A stretch of 20,999 bases of DNA from JAKSUT01 sp045616505 (GCA_045616505.1 JAZLGV010000107.1:1-20999), one strand, 5' to 3'; positions 5,349 to 13,526 are shown, numbered from the stretch's first letter. Program-made: numbers and translations. Notes: generated by a model from the sequence alone, not told the origin.

Positions 5349-7253
5349 TTAATACATCATATCGCCAATACCGAAAGTGAAGTAACCTTTAGAGTTTTTA
5401 TCACCAGGGTTGGTCAATGGAATACCATAATCAATAGATAAAGGACCCATGCCTGGAATAAACAATTTCAAACCAAGACCTGCAGAAATAGCTTGCATTG
5501 GTCTTTCATAAACAACATTTGTTGGAGATTCGCCGAATATCTTACCAGCATCTACAAACATTGTAATTCTTACATTATCCATAAATGAGAATTTCAATCT
5601 ATCCATAAATGGAATTGGAACAGCTAATTCAGCAGAACCCATTACAAATGCGTTACCAGTACCTACACCACTCATTTTGAAACCTCTAATTGAATAAGGT
5701 CCACCTAAGTGATAAGCCATAACCTCAGGCATATTTCCCCAAAGATTTCCACCTGCTCTAGCAGTCAAAGATAATGAAGATTTTTTACCAACTGCTACAT
5801 ATTTTTTGATTGAACCTGTAAGTTTACCAAAACTATTTTCAAACTTATCCATACAAACTGATTCATCAAATCTTACGTTTGCGTAAACACCGCTTCTTGG
5901 ATTTACAACAGTATCTCTTGTGTCATAAGTCAAACCAGGACTTAAAGATAAGAATAAACCGCCTTCAAGTTGTTTTGCTCTTTCTGAAATCGGAACACCG
6001 TATGTACGATACAAATTTGCGATTTGCCAATCATCACCCTCTTCAACTTTTACATGTTCCAAACCTAAAGAAAATGAAGTTTTCAAATGTTCATTATGTT
6101 TAACTTTGTGAGAAACAGTTGCTTCTGCACCAAATCTTCTTTCAATAGCCAATGGAATTTGATAACTACCAAAATCTCTAAAGAAAACTTTTCCCATAAA
6201 TGAATTATCTGCATTTATAAAATAAGGTTCAAAGAAACTCAATTCAGCTTGCAAATTCATGTGATTTAAAACAGAAGAATCATTCAAAATAAGTCCGGAA
6301 CCAGCTAATAAATTCAAGCCAACTCTTTGATTTAAACCTCTAAAGTTGTTATCTACAATACCAGCAGAACCAAACAAACCTGTTGCAGAATCAAGACCAG
6401 CACCAACTGATAACGATGCTGAACGTTGTTCTTCAACACATATTGTTACATCATACATTTCTGGATGTCTATCAGAAACTTCTATTTCTCTTCTAACATC
6501 TTTAAAAGCTTGAGTTGCGTACAATCTAACCAAATCTTCTTTTATTTGGTTTTCGTTATACACACCACCAGCTTCGGTTAAGATGTTTCTTGCGATAACA
6601 TAATCTTTTGTTTTTTCATTACCTTGAATTTTAATCCTATCGATTTTTCCTTCACTAATGTGAATATTAATAATTCCATCAGGATCATCACTCAAAGCAT
6701 CTACACGTGCAAGAATGTAACCTTTTGAAGCATAACATTCTTGTATTTTTTCTATCGCTTCATTAATTAATTGGATATTTTGGGGTTGCCCTCTTAAAGG
6801 TTCAAGAAACGTCATCAATTCATCTGTAGATACAGATGAATTACCATCAAGAGTATAATCAACAATTGGGGTATTTTCTTCTAATACAATTTTTAAAGTA
6901 ATAGAACCGTCTTTATTCGTTATAGGGATTGCTTTCATGTGTTCTGTAAAAGAACCTAAATTATATATAGCTTTTAAGTCTGCTTGAATAAGGTCACGAC
7001 TAAACTCATCACCTCTTTGCATTTGCATTACAGACATAACATCTTCGGGTTTAATAACATTTGTGCCTTCAACCTCAATGTTTTTAATATATACAGTTTC
7101 TTTTACATAAGTTTTATCATTAACTTTTTTAGTTGATTCTACATCAAATTCTAAGTCTTCTTTATAGGTATTTTCAGCAACGGAAAAGTCATCTGCATAC
7201 GCAGACGTAAAAGTCATAATAATTCCTAATATTGCTATAAGTACCTTTTTCAT
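5349..7253 (-). CDS. bamA: Outer-membrane protein assembly factor BamA (Omp85)
   Basis: A 634-aa outer-membrane protein that inserts beta-barrel proteins. A signal peptide ends at about residue 20 (SAYA). Three POTRA domains follow: ~55-128 (IKNIEVEGTNVIKPEDV), ~129-203 (VDYTLDGNSSVSTDELM) and ~204-276 (DRIKIQGNEKTKDYVIARNI). A 16-strand-type barrel runs from ~278 to the end, with the loop-6 motif IRGF at ~522-525 (usual form VRGF). Many proteobacterial BamAs have five POTRAs; three is typical of cyanobacterial Omp85, which fits the taxon suggested by the atp operon. The C-terminal residue is Tyr, an aromatic end as expected for a barrel. It leads the operon with skp, pdp and the FlhA-like gene; AGGGGAAA precedes the ATG. 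Confidence 0.93.
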   Translation of the reverse strand: MKKVLIAILGIIMTFTSAYADDFSVAENTYKEDLEFDVESTKKVNDKTYVKETVYIKNIEVEGTNVIKPEDVMSVMQMQRGDEFSRDLIQADLKAIYNLGSFTEHMKAIPITNKDGSITLKIVLEENTPIVDYTLDGNSSVSTDELMTFLEPLRGQPQNIQLINEAIEKIQECYASKGYILARVDALSDDPDGIINIHISEGKIDRIKIQGNEKTKDYVIARNILTEAGGVYNENQIKEDLVRLYATQAFKDVRREIEVSDRHPEMYDVTICVEEQRSASLSVGAGLDSATGLFGSAGIVDNNFRGLNQRVGLNLLAGSGLILNDSSVLNHMNLQAELSFFEPYFINADNSFMGKVFFRDFGSYQIPLAIERRFGAEATVSHKVKHNEHLKTSFSLGLEHVKVEEGDDWQIANLYRTYGVPISERAKQLEGGLFLSLSPGLTYDTRDTVVNPRSGVYANVRFDESVCMDKFENSFGKLTGSIKKYVAVGKKSSLSLTARAGGNLWGNMPEVMAYHLGGPYSIRGFKMSGVGTGNAFVMGSAELAVPIPFMDRLKFSFMDNVRITMFVDAGKIFGESPTNVVYERPMQAISAGLGLKLFIPGMGPLSIDYGIPLTNPGDKNSKGYFTFGIGDMMY

Positions 7254-7289
7254 TTTAAACAGGGTTTCCCCTCTAAATATACTCCTCAG

Positions 7290-7328
7290 ATTATAAATAA
7301 GTATAAAATACCAACTTATATCCCTACA
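7290..7328 (-). promoter_or_regulatory. Candidate promoter(s) for bamA operon
   Basis: On the minus strand, TATACT (7305-7300) lies 18 nt after TTGTAG, and a second perfect TATAAT (7295-7290) follows. Either would give a leader of about 30-45 nt carrying the Shine-Dalgarno of bamA. The -35 element is weak. Confidence 0.35.
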
Positions 7329-7442
7329 ACGTTTCCTTAAAAAAAATTATACACCAAAATTTCTCAATTAGAAAATTGTATCGTTATGTAAATTATATTT
7401 TTTCGCAAATGTCTAAAAACACAATATATCTTAATTTTTTCA

Positions 7443-7451
7443 TGTTATGAT
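7443..7451 (+). promoter_or_regulatory. Extended -10 promoter (TGTTATGAT) for the permease gene
   Basis: TGN plus TATGAT fits an extended -10 element. It ends 7 nt before the ATG at 7459, placing the expected transcription start at or next to that ATG. An upstream in-frame ATG (7447) lies inside this element, and neither start has a Shine-Dalgarno. Confidence 0.4.
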
Positions 7452-7458
7452 TCTTTAT

Positions 7459-8283
7459 ATGAAACGATTAAAATTAATTTTTGCATATTTATTTTTAGGA
7501 ATTTTTGCATTGAGCATGCTTATTCCATTTTTTGCAATGATAAATCTTTCACTTTCATCAAGTTCAGAAATATTTAATTATCCACCAAGTATTTTTATCA
7601 AAAAATTCACAATTTCAAATTACATAAATATTTTTACAAGCCTACCTATAACAAGATATTTTATGAACAGTATGTTCGTAGCACTTGCAACAACTTTTGG
7701 ACAAGTTATTTTTGCCGCACTTGCAGGATATGCTTTCGCAAGATTAAAATTCAAAGGTAGCGATACTATTTTTATAATTATTTTAATAACAATGATGATT
7801 CCGCCACAAGTGAACATTATTCCATTATTTTATCTTATGCGTGAACTTCATTTAATAGATACATATCAAGCCTTAATTATCCCTGGATTTTTTGGTGGAT
7901 TTGGTGTTTTTATGTTCAGACAATTTTTCTTATCATTTCCAAAAGATTTAGAAGAAGCGTCTATAATCGACGGTTGCGGAGTATTAAAAACATTTTTCCA
8001 TGTTGCATTACCACTTGCAGCACCGACTGTTGCAACTCTTTCAATTTTCACATTTATTTCTAGCTGGAACAGTTTTATGTGGCCTTTAATCGTAACAAAT
8101 TCTGACAAAATGAGAACTTTGCCTCTTGCTCTTGCTGTTTTTAAAGGCAGCTTAAGAGAAGGCACTAACTGGGGCGATTTACTTGCTTGTGCTGTAATTT
8201 GCACTATTCCAACAGTTTTAATATTTTTAATTGGTAAAAAATATTTTATAAATGACCTTATGCAAGGTGCAGTAAAAGAATAA
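7459..8283 (+). CDS. Sugar ABC transporter permease, MalG/UgpE-like (CUT1)
   Basis: A 274-aa inner-membrane protein with about six transmembrane segments. The cytoplasmic EAA loop that docks the ATPase is clear: EEASIIDGCGVLKTFFHVAL then PLAAP, with the invariant Gly. Other family marks are the early SEIF...YPP segment, NYINIF, and a C-terminal end of the form KKYFINDLMQGAVKE, which matches CUT1 permeases (RYFVRGLTAGAVKG type). Substrate is probably a sugar or glycerol phosphate but cannot be named. An ATG at 7447 would add four residues; 7459 is preferred because a -10-like element covers 7447. The partner permease, binding protein and ATPase are not adjacent. Confidence 0.88.
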   Translation: MKRLKLIFAYLFLGIFALSMLIPFFAMINLSLSSSSEIFNYPPSIFIKKFTISNYINIFTSLPITRYFMNSMFVALATTFGQVIFAALAGYAFARLKFKGSDTIFIIILITMMIPPQVNIIPLFYLMRELHLIDTYQALIIPGFFGGFGVFMFRQFFLSFPKDLEEASIIDGCGVLKTFFHVALPLAAPTVATLSIFTFISSWNSFMWPLIVTNSDKMRTLPLALAVFKGSLREGTNWGDLLACAVICTIPTVLIFLIGKKYFINDLMQGAVKE

Positions 8284-8353
8284 CCTTATACTTTTTTAAA
8301 TTTGGCAATTTTTTATTCTTATATGTTTTTATATAAATATAAGGATATTGGTT

Positions 8354-9037
8354 ATGATAGATTTTATTCAAAATTTAATTTTAAATATTCAACATAACGT
8401 TATTTGCTGCCTTAAAAGCAAAAAAACTAAAACTGCTCCTAAATCAAGAAAATTCTGTTCAAATGGAGTTAAAGTTTCACTATCAACAAAAAACGAAAAA
8501 ATCAAAACAAAATTAGAAGCAAACATAACAACAATTTTAGCAAAACACAAAAACAATCCTGACAAACTTGTAGCAATGATTAGAAAAAACGGAACTCCTG
8601 TTTACAAAGTTCCATTTGCACAAAAACTTTTAAAAATAGTTTCTTTAGAAAAAGGATTAATCATTTCTACAACAGGTTTTAAAGCAATATACTTAAATTT
8701 AATTACAACTGGTAAATTTTCTTCTAAAACAGAAACAATGTTTATAGTTGATAAAAACCCAATCGATAAAATTTGGATGATTCAACAATTCCACAAATGG
8801 TACGCAATGAAATTAAACCTACCAGGATTTGATGAAACATCTCAAGAAAAATTAAGCGAATTCATAACATCTGGAACAGCAAGAACAGAAGATTTAACTA
8901 TTGATGAAATTCTAAACTTAAAAGATGCAATTTTAAGAGATGTAGAATCAATTAACTTTGCTATCGACCTAGTTAAAAAAACTGATTCTTCAAAAGAAGC
9001 TCTAAACAAAATTAAATCAGGTGGAGCAAGCATCTAA
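8354..9037 (+). CDS. Unrecognised lysine-rich protein
   Basis: A 227-aa product of no family I recognise. The N-terminal ~15 residues are hydrophobic (IDFIQNLILNIQHNVICCL), followed by a very basic stretch (KSKKTKTAPKSRKF). A central part (KNGTPVYKVPFAQKLLKIVS, then IYLNLITTGKFSSKTETMFI) looks like a compact mixed alpha/beta domain, with a conserved-looking aromatic patch IWMIQQFHKWYAMKLNLPGF. The C-terminus (~160-227) appears helical. Start 8354 is chosen because AAGGA (8341-8345) lies 8 nt upstream; a TTG two codons earlier is less likely. No signal-peptide cleavage site is evident. It lies 70 bp after the permease and 113 bp before the ferredoxin, all on the plus strand. Confidence 0.8.
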   Translation: MIDFIQNLILNIQHNVICCLKSKKTKTAPKSRKFCSNGVKVSLSTKNEKIKTKLEANITTILAKHKNNPDKLVAMIRKNGTPVYKVPFAQKLLKIVSLEKGLIISTTGFKAIYLNLITTGKFSSKTETMFIVDKNPIDKIWMIQQFHKWYAMKLNLPGFDETSQEKLSEFITSGTARTEDLTIDEILNLKDAILRDVESINFAIDLVKKTDSSKEALNKIKSGGASI

Positions 9038-9077
9038 GACGCACCTAAGTCTTATGGGTAGATTTTATTTTTTTTTC

Positions 9078-9086
9078 TGATATAAT
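9078..9086 (+). promoter_or_regulatory. Extended -10 promoter TGATATAAT for ferredoxin
   Basis: Perfect TGN-TATAAT, with transcription expected near 9093. No good -35 is visible 16-18 nt upstream, as is common with extended -10 promoters. The same nonamer occurs before the TPR lipoprotein gene and the gene at 13586. Confidence 0.6.
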
Positions 9087-9088
9087 TT

Positions 9089-9124
9089 ATATTGTAAAAT
9101 TAATACAAATAAATTTTACAATAT
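9089..9124. promoter_or_regulatory. 13-bp perfect inverted repeat in the ferredoxin leader
   Basis: Arms 9089-9101 and 9112-9124 (ATATTGTAAAATT and its complement) surround a 10-nt A/T centre. The element covers the expected transcription start and most of the leader, 16 nt before the Shine-Dalgarno. It could be an operator or an mRNA 5' hairpin. Confidence 0.55.
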
Positions 9125-9150
9125 GTAATTACTTAAATAGGAGAAACAAG

Positions 9151-9327
9151 ATGAGCGTAAAAATCGAAGATAGCTGCATTTCATGTGGTGCTTGCGAATC
9201 AATTTGTGATGCTGTATTTTCAGTAGAAGATAAAGCAGTTGTTAACGAAGCTAACGTAGCTGATAACATTGATTGTGTTAAAGAAGCTGCTGATGCTTGC
9301 CCAGTTGGAGCAATCATCGTTGAATAA
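9151..9327 (+). CDS. Single-cluster [4Fe-4S] ferredoxin
   Basis: A 58-aa cytosolic electron carrier. Cys9, Cys12 and Cys15 (CISCGAC) plus Cys50 (DACPVGAI) form the one-cluster ligand set. Cys19 and Cys42 lie exactly where Thermotoga-type ferredoxins carry their disulfide, replacing the second cluster of 2[4Fe-4S] types. The protein is acidic, as expected. TAGGAG stands 8 nt before the ATG. It has its own promoter with a leader inverted repeat and a strong terminator 16 bp after the stop, so it is probably a single-gene transcript. Partner enzymes are not in the window. Confidence 0.93.
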   Translation: MSVKIEDSCISCGACESICDAVFSVEDKAVVNEANVADNIDCVKEAADACPVGAIIVE

Positions 9328-9343
9328 TTGATTTAATTAAAAT

Positions 9344-9380
9344 AAAAAAGGCGAAAGTTTTTTGAACTTTCGCCTTTTTT
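9344..9380. terminator. Bidirectional intrinsic terminator
   Basis: GGCGAAAGTT (9350-9359) and AACTTTCGCC (9365-9374) enclose a 5-nt loop, flanked by six As and six Ts that extend the pairing to 16 bp. It serves the ferredoxin gene on the plus strand and the operon ending at 9401 on the minus strand. Confidence 0.93.
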
Positions 9381-9400
9381 ATTACATTTAAAATTGCAAA

Positions 9401-9961
9401 CTAAAATTTTGCAACTTCTTTCAAATATTCTCTCACTGATTCAGTAATTATTAAATCTGGTTCAGACATACAAAATTCATCTAACTTTATAACGCCTGCT
9501 CTTTTTTGACCGCTTTCAATATAACAAAGCCCTAAAAGAATCATCGATAATGGGTTTCTTCTTGCTTTAACTCTACATTCGTTTATTTTTTGCGACAACA
9601 AACCTAGATTTTTATAAGTTTTTGCCAAGTTTTGATAATATAAAAAATTCAAACTGTACTGATTAACTGCTTTTTCAAAACATTCTTGCGCATCTTTATA
9701 ATAACCTAACTTAACATACGTTTCGCCTAAATTATTATAATAAACTGCAGTTGCTTGAGTATTTGGATTAAGCGCTATTGCCAACAAAAATTCTTGCACA
9801 GCTCCGTAATAATCACCATTTGCAATATCACACAAACCTAAATTATTATGGTTTTGTGCATTTTTTCTTGCATCAATTGTACTTACATCTGGCTTCACAT
9901 AACCCGATAAAGGAAATGAAAACACAATCAATACAAATACAGTAACTAATTTTTTTATCAT
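9401..9961 (-). CDS. Exported TPR-repeat protein
   Basis: A 186-aa product. Residues 1-~20 are a signal peptide (MIKKLVTVFVLIVFSFPLSG). Residues ~37-140 contain about three tetratricopeptide repeats: NNLGLCDIANGDYYGAVQEF, YYNNLGETYVKLGYYKDAQE and YYQNLAKTYKNLGLLSQKIN; a further LGLCYIESGQKRAG may be a partial repeat. TPRs bind protein partners, here most likely in the periplasm. The start overlaps the stop of the metallo-hydrolase gene by 4 nt (ATGA type), so the two are translationally coupled. It is the last gene of a four-gene operon. The partner and exact role are unknown. Confidence 0.85.
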   Translation of the reverse strand: MIKKLVTVFVLIVFSFPLSGYVKPDVSTIDARKNAQNHNNLGLCDIANGDYYGAVQEFLLAIALNPNTQATAVYYNNLGETYVKLGYYKDAQECFEKAVNQYSLNFLYYQNLAKTYKNLGLLSQKINECRVKARRNPLSMILLGLCYIESGQKRAGVIKLDEFCMSEPDLIITESVREYLKEVAKF

Positions 9962-10893
9962 AATTCTATTTCAAGACCTTCGTATGCGACATAAGCCTCA
10001 CTACATTCAGCTTGATAATGTTTTCTAATTTCACTCAATTTATCATCTTTATAAGTTGGGTCAAAATGGAAAAATACCAATTTTTTAGCATTTGTTTGTT
10101 GTTTTGCTTCTAATGCCATATCAAATGTTGAATGTCCAAATCCTTGTTTTGGTGCATAAGAACTCATATAATCTTCTGTAGTATATTGTGCATCGTGGAT
10201 TAATAAATCACAATCTTTTGCAAACAAAGCAAGTTTTTTATCACCACCAACATAACTTTCTTTATCACTTGCATAAACCAAAGATTTACCTTCGTAAGAA
10301 ATTTTATAAATCATAACTCCATCTTGCGGATGAGCATAAGATTTATAGCAAGTAATAACAACTTCGCCATCTTTTGCAACTAAATCTTCTTTTACTTCAA
10401 CTCTTTTTACTGTTGTACCTTCGTCATTTATAACAATACAGTCAGTTTCTTCCAAATCAAAAATTTCCATTTTTGCAGCTATATCACCCAAATCAAGTGG
10501 GAAAGTTTTTGTAAACAATAAATCTGACAATTCATCAGCTAAAGTTTCATTATAACTTGCAGCTCCAAAAACATTTAAATTCGTAGTTGAAATATTTGCA
10601 GGTTTAAAGAATGTAAAACCTTGAATATGATCTTGGTGTATATGACTAAGCAATAATGTTGCCTCTACTGGTTTTCTTTCGTACAAACTTGGACCAGATG
10701 CAATATGTTCTCTGATTAATTCATCACCTAAATTAATCAAACCAGTACCTGCATCAATAATAATCAAATGTCCGCCTACATTAACTTCGACACAAGCTGT
10801 ATTACCACCAAATTCTAAAAAGTCTTTGTATGGTAATGGGTAACTTCCTCTTACACCTCTGAATTTAACACTAAAATTTTTCTTTTCACTCAT
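9958..10893 (-). CDS. Metallo-beta-lactamase-fold hydrolase
   Basis: A 311-aa cytosolic enzyme. The metal-binding motif is SHIHQDHIQG (His84, His86, Asp88, His89), with further ligands at His188 (SYAHPQDG), Asp210 (YASDKE) and His276 (FFHFDP). Early GGNTACVEV and IIIDAGTGLINLG, and late DLLIHDAQYTTEDY and GFGHSTFDMA, are typical of the Lactamase_B_2 subgroup related to cyclic-nucleotide phosphodiesterases, PhnP and RNase Z. It lacks the RNase Z exosite and length, so tRNA processing is not proposed. The substrate is likely a phosphodiester but is unknown. AAGGTG precedes the ATG. It sits between the phosphoesterase gene (8-bp gap) and the TPR gene (4-bp overlap). Confidence 0.85.
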   Translation of the reverse strand: MSEKKNFSVKFRGVRGSYPLPYKDFLEFGGNTACVEVNVGGHLIIIDAGTGLINLGDELIREHIASGPSLYERKPVEATLLLSHIHQDHIQGFTFFKPANISTTNLNVFGAASYNETLADELSDLLFTKTFPLDLGDIAAKMEIFDLEETDCIVINDEGTTVKRVEVKEDLVAKDGEVVITCYKSYAHPQDGVMIYKISYEGKSLVYASDKESYVGGDKKLALFAKDCDLLIHDAQYTTEDYMSSYAPKQGFGHSTFDMALEAKQQTNAKKLVFFHFDPTYKDDKLSEIRKHYQAECSEAYVAYEGLEIEL

Positions 10894-10901
10894 AGTACAC
10901 C

Positions 10902-11888
10902 TTACTTCTTTTCAATTACATAGGATGCGTTTCTATCCTTTTCTAAACCATAATACCTACCTGACCCAAATGTCAACATTTTTGCTCTACGTTGAACATC
11001 TTTATATCTTGTTTCTTTAAAACGCAATTCAAACACAGCGTCTTGTTGATTATTTTTTACTTTTATAATTCTGAAAGCGTTTGGATAAGAAACCAATGAT
11101 GGAGTATTTACAAACAGAATATTACCTTTTTGAATTACTTTTGTCATGTGATAATGCCCTGTAAAAACACCTATCGGATTAGAACTTCTACTCAAATGTT
11201 CAAACAATTCATCACCATTTAACAATTTGTGACTTGAGCTTGGAAAAGGTTCAATTACAGGAACATGAAGAAAAACTAAAATCACATCAGATTTTTTTGT
11301 CTTTTTCAATTCTTCATCAAGCCATTGCATTTGTTTTTCTGATATTCTGCCGTTTGAAGACAAATGATCGTCAATTATAGAATCTAAAACAATTACCTTA
11401 AAACCTTTTTTAGGAACAAAAGAATAATAAGAATTTCTAAATTTAAATTTTGAATTATATTCTCCAACAGTTTCAAAATATAATTTTTTAGTTAAAGCCC
11501 CGCCGATACAAACATCATGGTTTCCAAAAGCTACATACCAAGGTGAATTTATATCTTGAGCTATTGTCAAAAATTCTTTTAACTCTTTTCTTAAAGGTTT
11601 ATTAACCATATCACCAGTAAACATAACAAAATCTAGTTTTGGACGATATTCATTAATTTGAGCTACTACATCTTTAAAAACTTCACCAGATTCAGCAGTT
11701 AATTTGTAAGAAGTATTCATATCGGTACTTGAATAATGAACATCACTTACTTGAGCAAAAGAAATAACATTACTTGCTTCTGTATAACCGTTAAAACACC
11801 ATAATAAAATTACGGCAATAAATATTACGGAAAAAAAGTTAGTAATATCTTTAAATTTTAATTTATTTTTTTCTTTTGATTTCTTCAT
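10902..11888 (-). CDS. Membrane-anchored calcineurin-like metallophosphoesterase
   Basis: A 328-aa product. After a basic N-terminus, residues ~18-36 form one transmembrane or uncleaved signal segment, so the catalytic part should face the periplasm. All motifs of the two-metal phosphoesterase fold are present: Asp49-x-His51 (QVSDVHYSS), Asp93 (FTGDMVN), Asn123-His124 (FGNHD), His208 (FLHVP) and GHYH (His245, His247). It resembles the 3',5'-cAMP phosphodiesterase CpdA/Icc subgroup, but an exported location makes cytosolic cAMP an unlikely substrate. Its first 26 nt overlap the end of the TPR lipoprotein gene and no strong Shine-Dalgarno is seen, so translation probably relies on coupling. Confidence 0.88.
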   Translation of the reverse strand: MKKSKEKNKLKFKDITNFFSVIFIAVILLWCFNGYTEASNVISFAQVSDVHYSSTDMNTSYKLTAESGEVFKDVVAQINEYRPKLDFVMFTGDMVNKPLRKELKEFLTIAQDINSPWYVAFGNHDVCIGGALTKKLYFETVGEYNSKFKFRNSYYSFVPKKGFKVIVLDSIIDDHLSSNGRISEKQMQWLDEELKKTKKSDVILVFLHVPVIEPFPSSSHKLLNGDELFEHLSRSSNPIGVFTGHYHMTKVIQKGNILFVNTPSLVSYPNAFRIIKVKNNQQDAVFELRFKETRYKDVQRRAKMLTFGSGRYYGLEKDRNASYVIEKK

Positions 11889-13338
11889 TATCGTTAAATT
11901 TAGCCTCTATTAAATCTTTTAATTCATTATAATGTATATTATCACCAATTGTTTCAAAAATCCTCAACTTTGCAAAGTACAAAGATTTTGCTTCAGGATA
12001 TTTTGATATTGCTTGTTCTAAAGTTTTTATTGCATAACTTGGATTTGAATTATCCATATAAATATAACTTAAATCTATATAATCTTGAATATTCACAGGA
12101 TTAATTTGAGTTGCTGTATTAACGTATCTTGTATAAGTTCTTTTATCACCAATAGACTTATAACATTGAGCCAAATTATAATAATAAATGGATTTCAAAC
12201 CATCAAGCTCAATTGCTTTTCTAAAATTAACAGTTGCTGCATCTGCATCTTTTAATTTATAACAACACAACCCCATATAATTAAACAATTCAGCATTTGA
12301 ATTATCGTTTAATAATCGTTGAAAAATACCTTTTGCAACTTCATAATTGCCGTTTGCATACTCTATTCTTGCAAGTACAAAATTATAATTTGCACAATCA
12401 TTCAATTCAATTGCTTTTGTTATAAAACTTTTTGCATATTCAAAATGAGATGTTGCAAGTGCTGCTTTTGCCAAAATATAATACGCATAATCTGACTCAG
12501 GATTTAAATCTAAAAATTTCATTAAATTTTGAGAACATAAATTAAATTCTTCAATTTCAAAATAGCACAAAGCCAAACTCATATATGCTCTTGAATTTTT
12601 ATTATTTATTTCAATCACATTTTTATACGATTTTATCGCAGAAAAGTATTCATTTTTGCGTCGGTAATAATCACCCAAAAATAAAGATGCTACCTCATCA
12701 TTAGGATTTATAGAAACGGCTTTTTGCAAATATAAAAATTCATTTTTCTCATCACCCTGCTGCATATAAACGTTTGCCAAATTTGTCAAAGGCTGAGTAT
12801 ATTTTGAATTGATAGAAAAAGCTTTTTTAAAATTTTTAATCGCTTCTTCTATATTATTTTTTTGCCAATAACTCATACCTAAATTATTGTAAGCCGTAGC
12901 GTTTTTCTTATTTAATGCAATTGATTTATAAAAATACTGAATTGCAGACTCTAAATCACCTTGTTGATAAAATTCCTGACCTTTTTTATTGTAATAAGCA
13001 GAATCGTACATTTCTTTTTGCAAATTCACAGATTCTACATCTACAATTTTTACTGTTTCAGGATTTTCAGCTTTATCTAAAATCTCTTCAACAACAACTG
13101 TTTTTGTTTTTTCATCATCTGGAATAATTTTTTTCAACAAAGTTTTAGCTTTCAAATTATCAGGCTCAATAGACAATATTAAATCTAAGTACTCAATAGT
13201 TTTTTTATAATCATTAGAATTAAAATAATTTGTAGCAATATCAAAATAATCATCAGTTAATTCACTAGACTTTGCAACATCCGTGAAACAACCAATAAAC
13301 AATAATCCTGATAGTAATACTAAAATCCCTTTTTTCAT
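11863..13338 (-). CDS. TPR-repeat lipoprotein
   Basis: A 491-aa product beginning MKKGILVLLSGLLFIGC; FIGC at 14-17 is a plausible lipobox, so it is probably anchored by Cys17. About ten tetratricopeptide repeats follow, for example around 29-62 (YFNSNDYKKTIEYLDLIL) and from ~115 onward (AYYNKKGQEFYQQGDLESAI, AYNNLGMSYWQKNNIEEAIK, AYMSLALCYFEIEEF). It forms a long superhelical protein-binding scaffold on the periplasmic face of a membrane. It heads the operon with the phosphoesterase, metallo-hydrolase and small TPR genes. TGATATAAT ends 7 nt before the ATG, with no Shine-Dalgarno, suggesting a leaderless mRNA. The partner is not identifiable. Confidence 0.85.
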   Translation of the reverse strand: MKKGILVLLSGLLFIGCFTDVAKSSELTDDYFDIATNYFNSNDYKKTIEYLDLILSIEPDNLKAKTLLKKIIPDDEKTKTVVVEEILDKAENPETVKIVDVESVNLQKEMYDSAYYNKKGQEFYQQGDLESAIQYFYKSIALNKKNATAYNNLGMSYWQKNNIEEAIKNFKKAFSINSKYTQPLTNLANVYMQQGDEKNEFLYLQKAVSINPNDEVASLFLGDYYRRKNEYFSAIKSYKNVIEINNKNSRAYMSLALCYFEIEEFNLCSQNLMKFLDLNPESDYAYYILAKAALATSHFEYAKSFITKAIELNDCANYNFVLARIEYANGNYEVAKGIFQRLLNDNSNAELFNYMGLCCYKLKDADAATVNFRKAIELDGLKSIYYYNLAQCYKSIGDKRTYTRYVNTATQINPVNIQDYIDLSYIYMDNSNPSYAIKTLEQAISKYPEAKSLYFAKLRIFETIGDNIHYNELKDLIEAKFNDNEEIKRKK

Positions 13339-13345
13339 ACTTTGA

Positions 13346-13354
13346 ATTATATCA
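13346..13354 (-). promoter_or_regulatory. Extended -10 promoter TGATATAAT, leaderless spacing
   Basis: Read on the minus strand the nonamer ends at 13346; seven nucleotides separate it from the ATG at 13338, so the transcript should begin at or within a base or two of the start codon. Confidence 0.55.
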
Positions 13355-13526
13355 TGTAAATATTAAGTATCGTATTAAAAAGAATATATTAATATTAAAA
13401 TTTGTAAAAATAATTCATTGAATAACAAAAATTTTAATTCACACTTTTTAGACATATTAGAATTAAATCAGTGACTATTAAAAATTTAAAAAAATATATA
13501 AATATTAAATATTAGACTTTACAAAA

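Noticed and set aside
8348..8353. TTG start two codons upstream of 8354
   Set aside because: ATG 8354 has AAGGA at a better spacing and is the common initiator.
9038..9070. Possible terminator after the 8354-9037 gene (ACCTAAG/CTTATGGGT then Ts)
   Set aside because: Pairing needs bulges and leaves almost no loop; the T tract alone is not convincing.
9958..10893. RNase Z
   Set aside because: The metal motif is shared, but the exosite arm is missing and several segments fit the PhnP/phosphodiesterase-like subgroup better.
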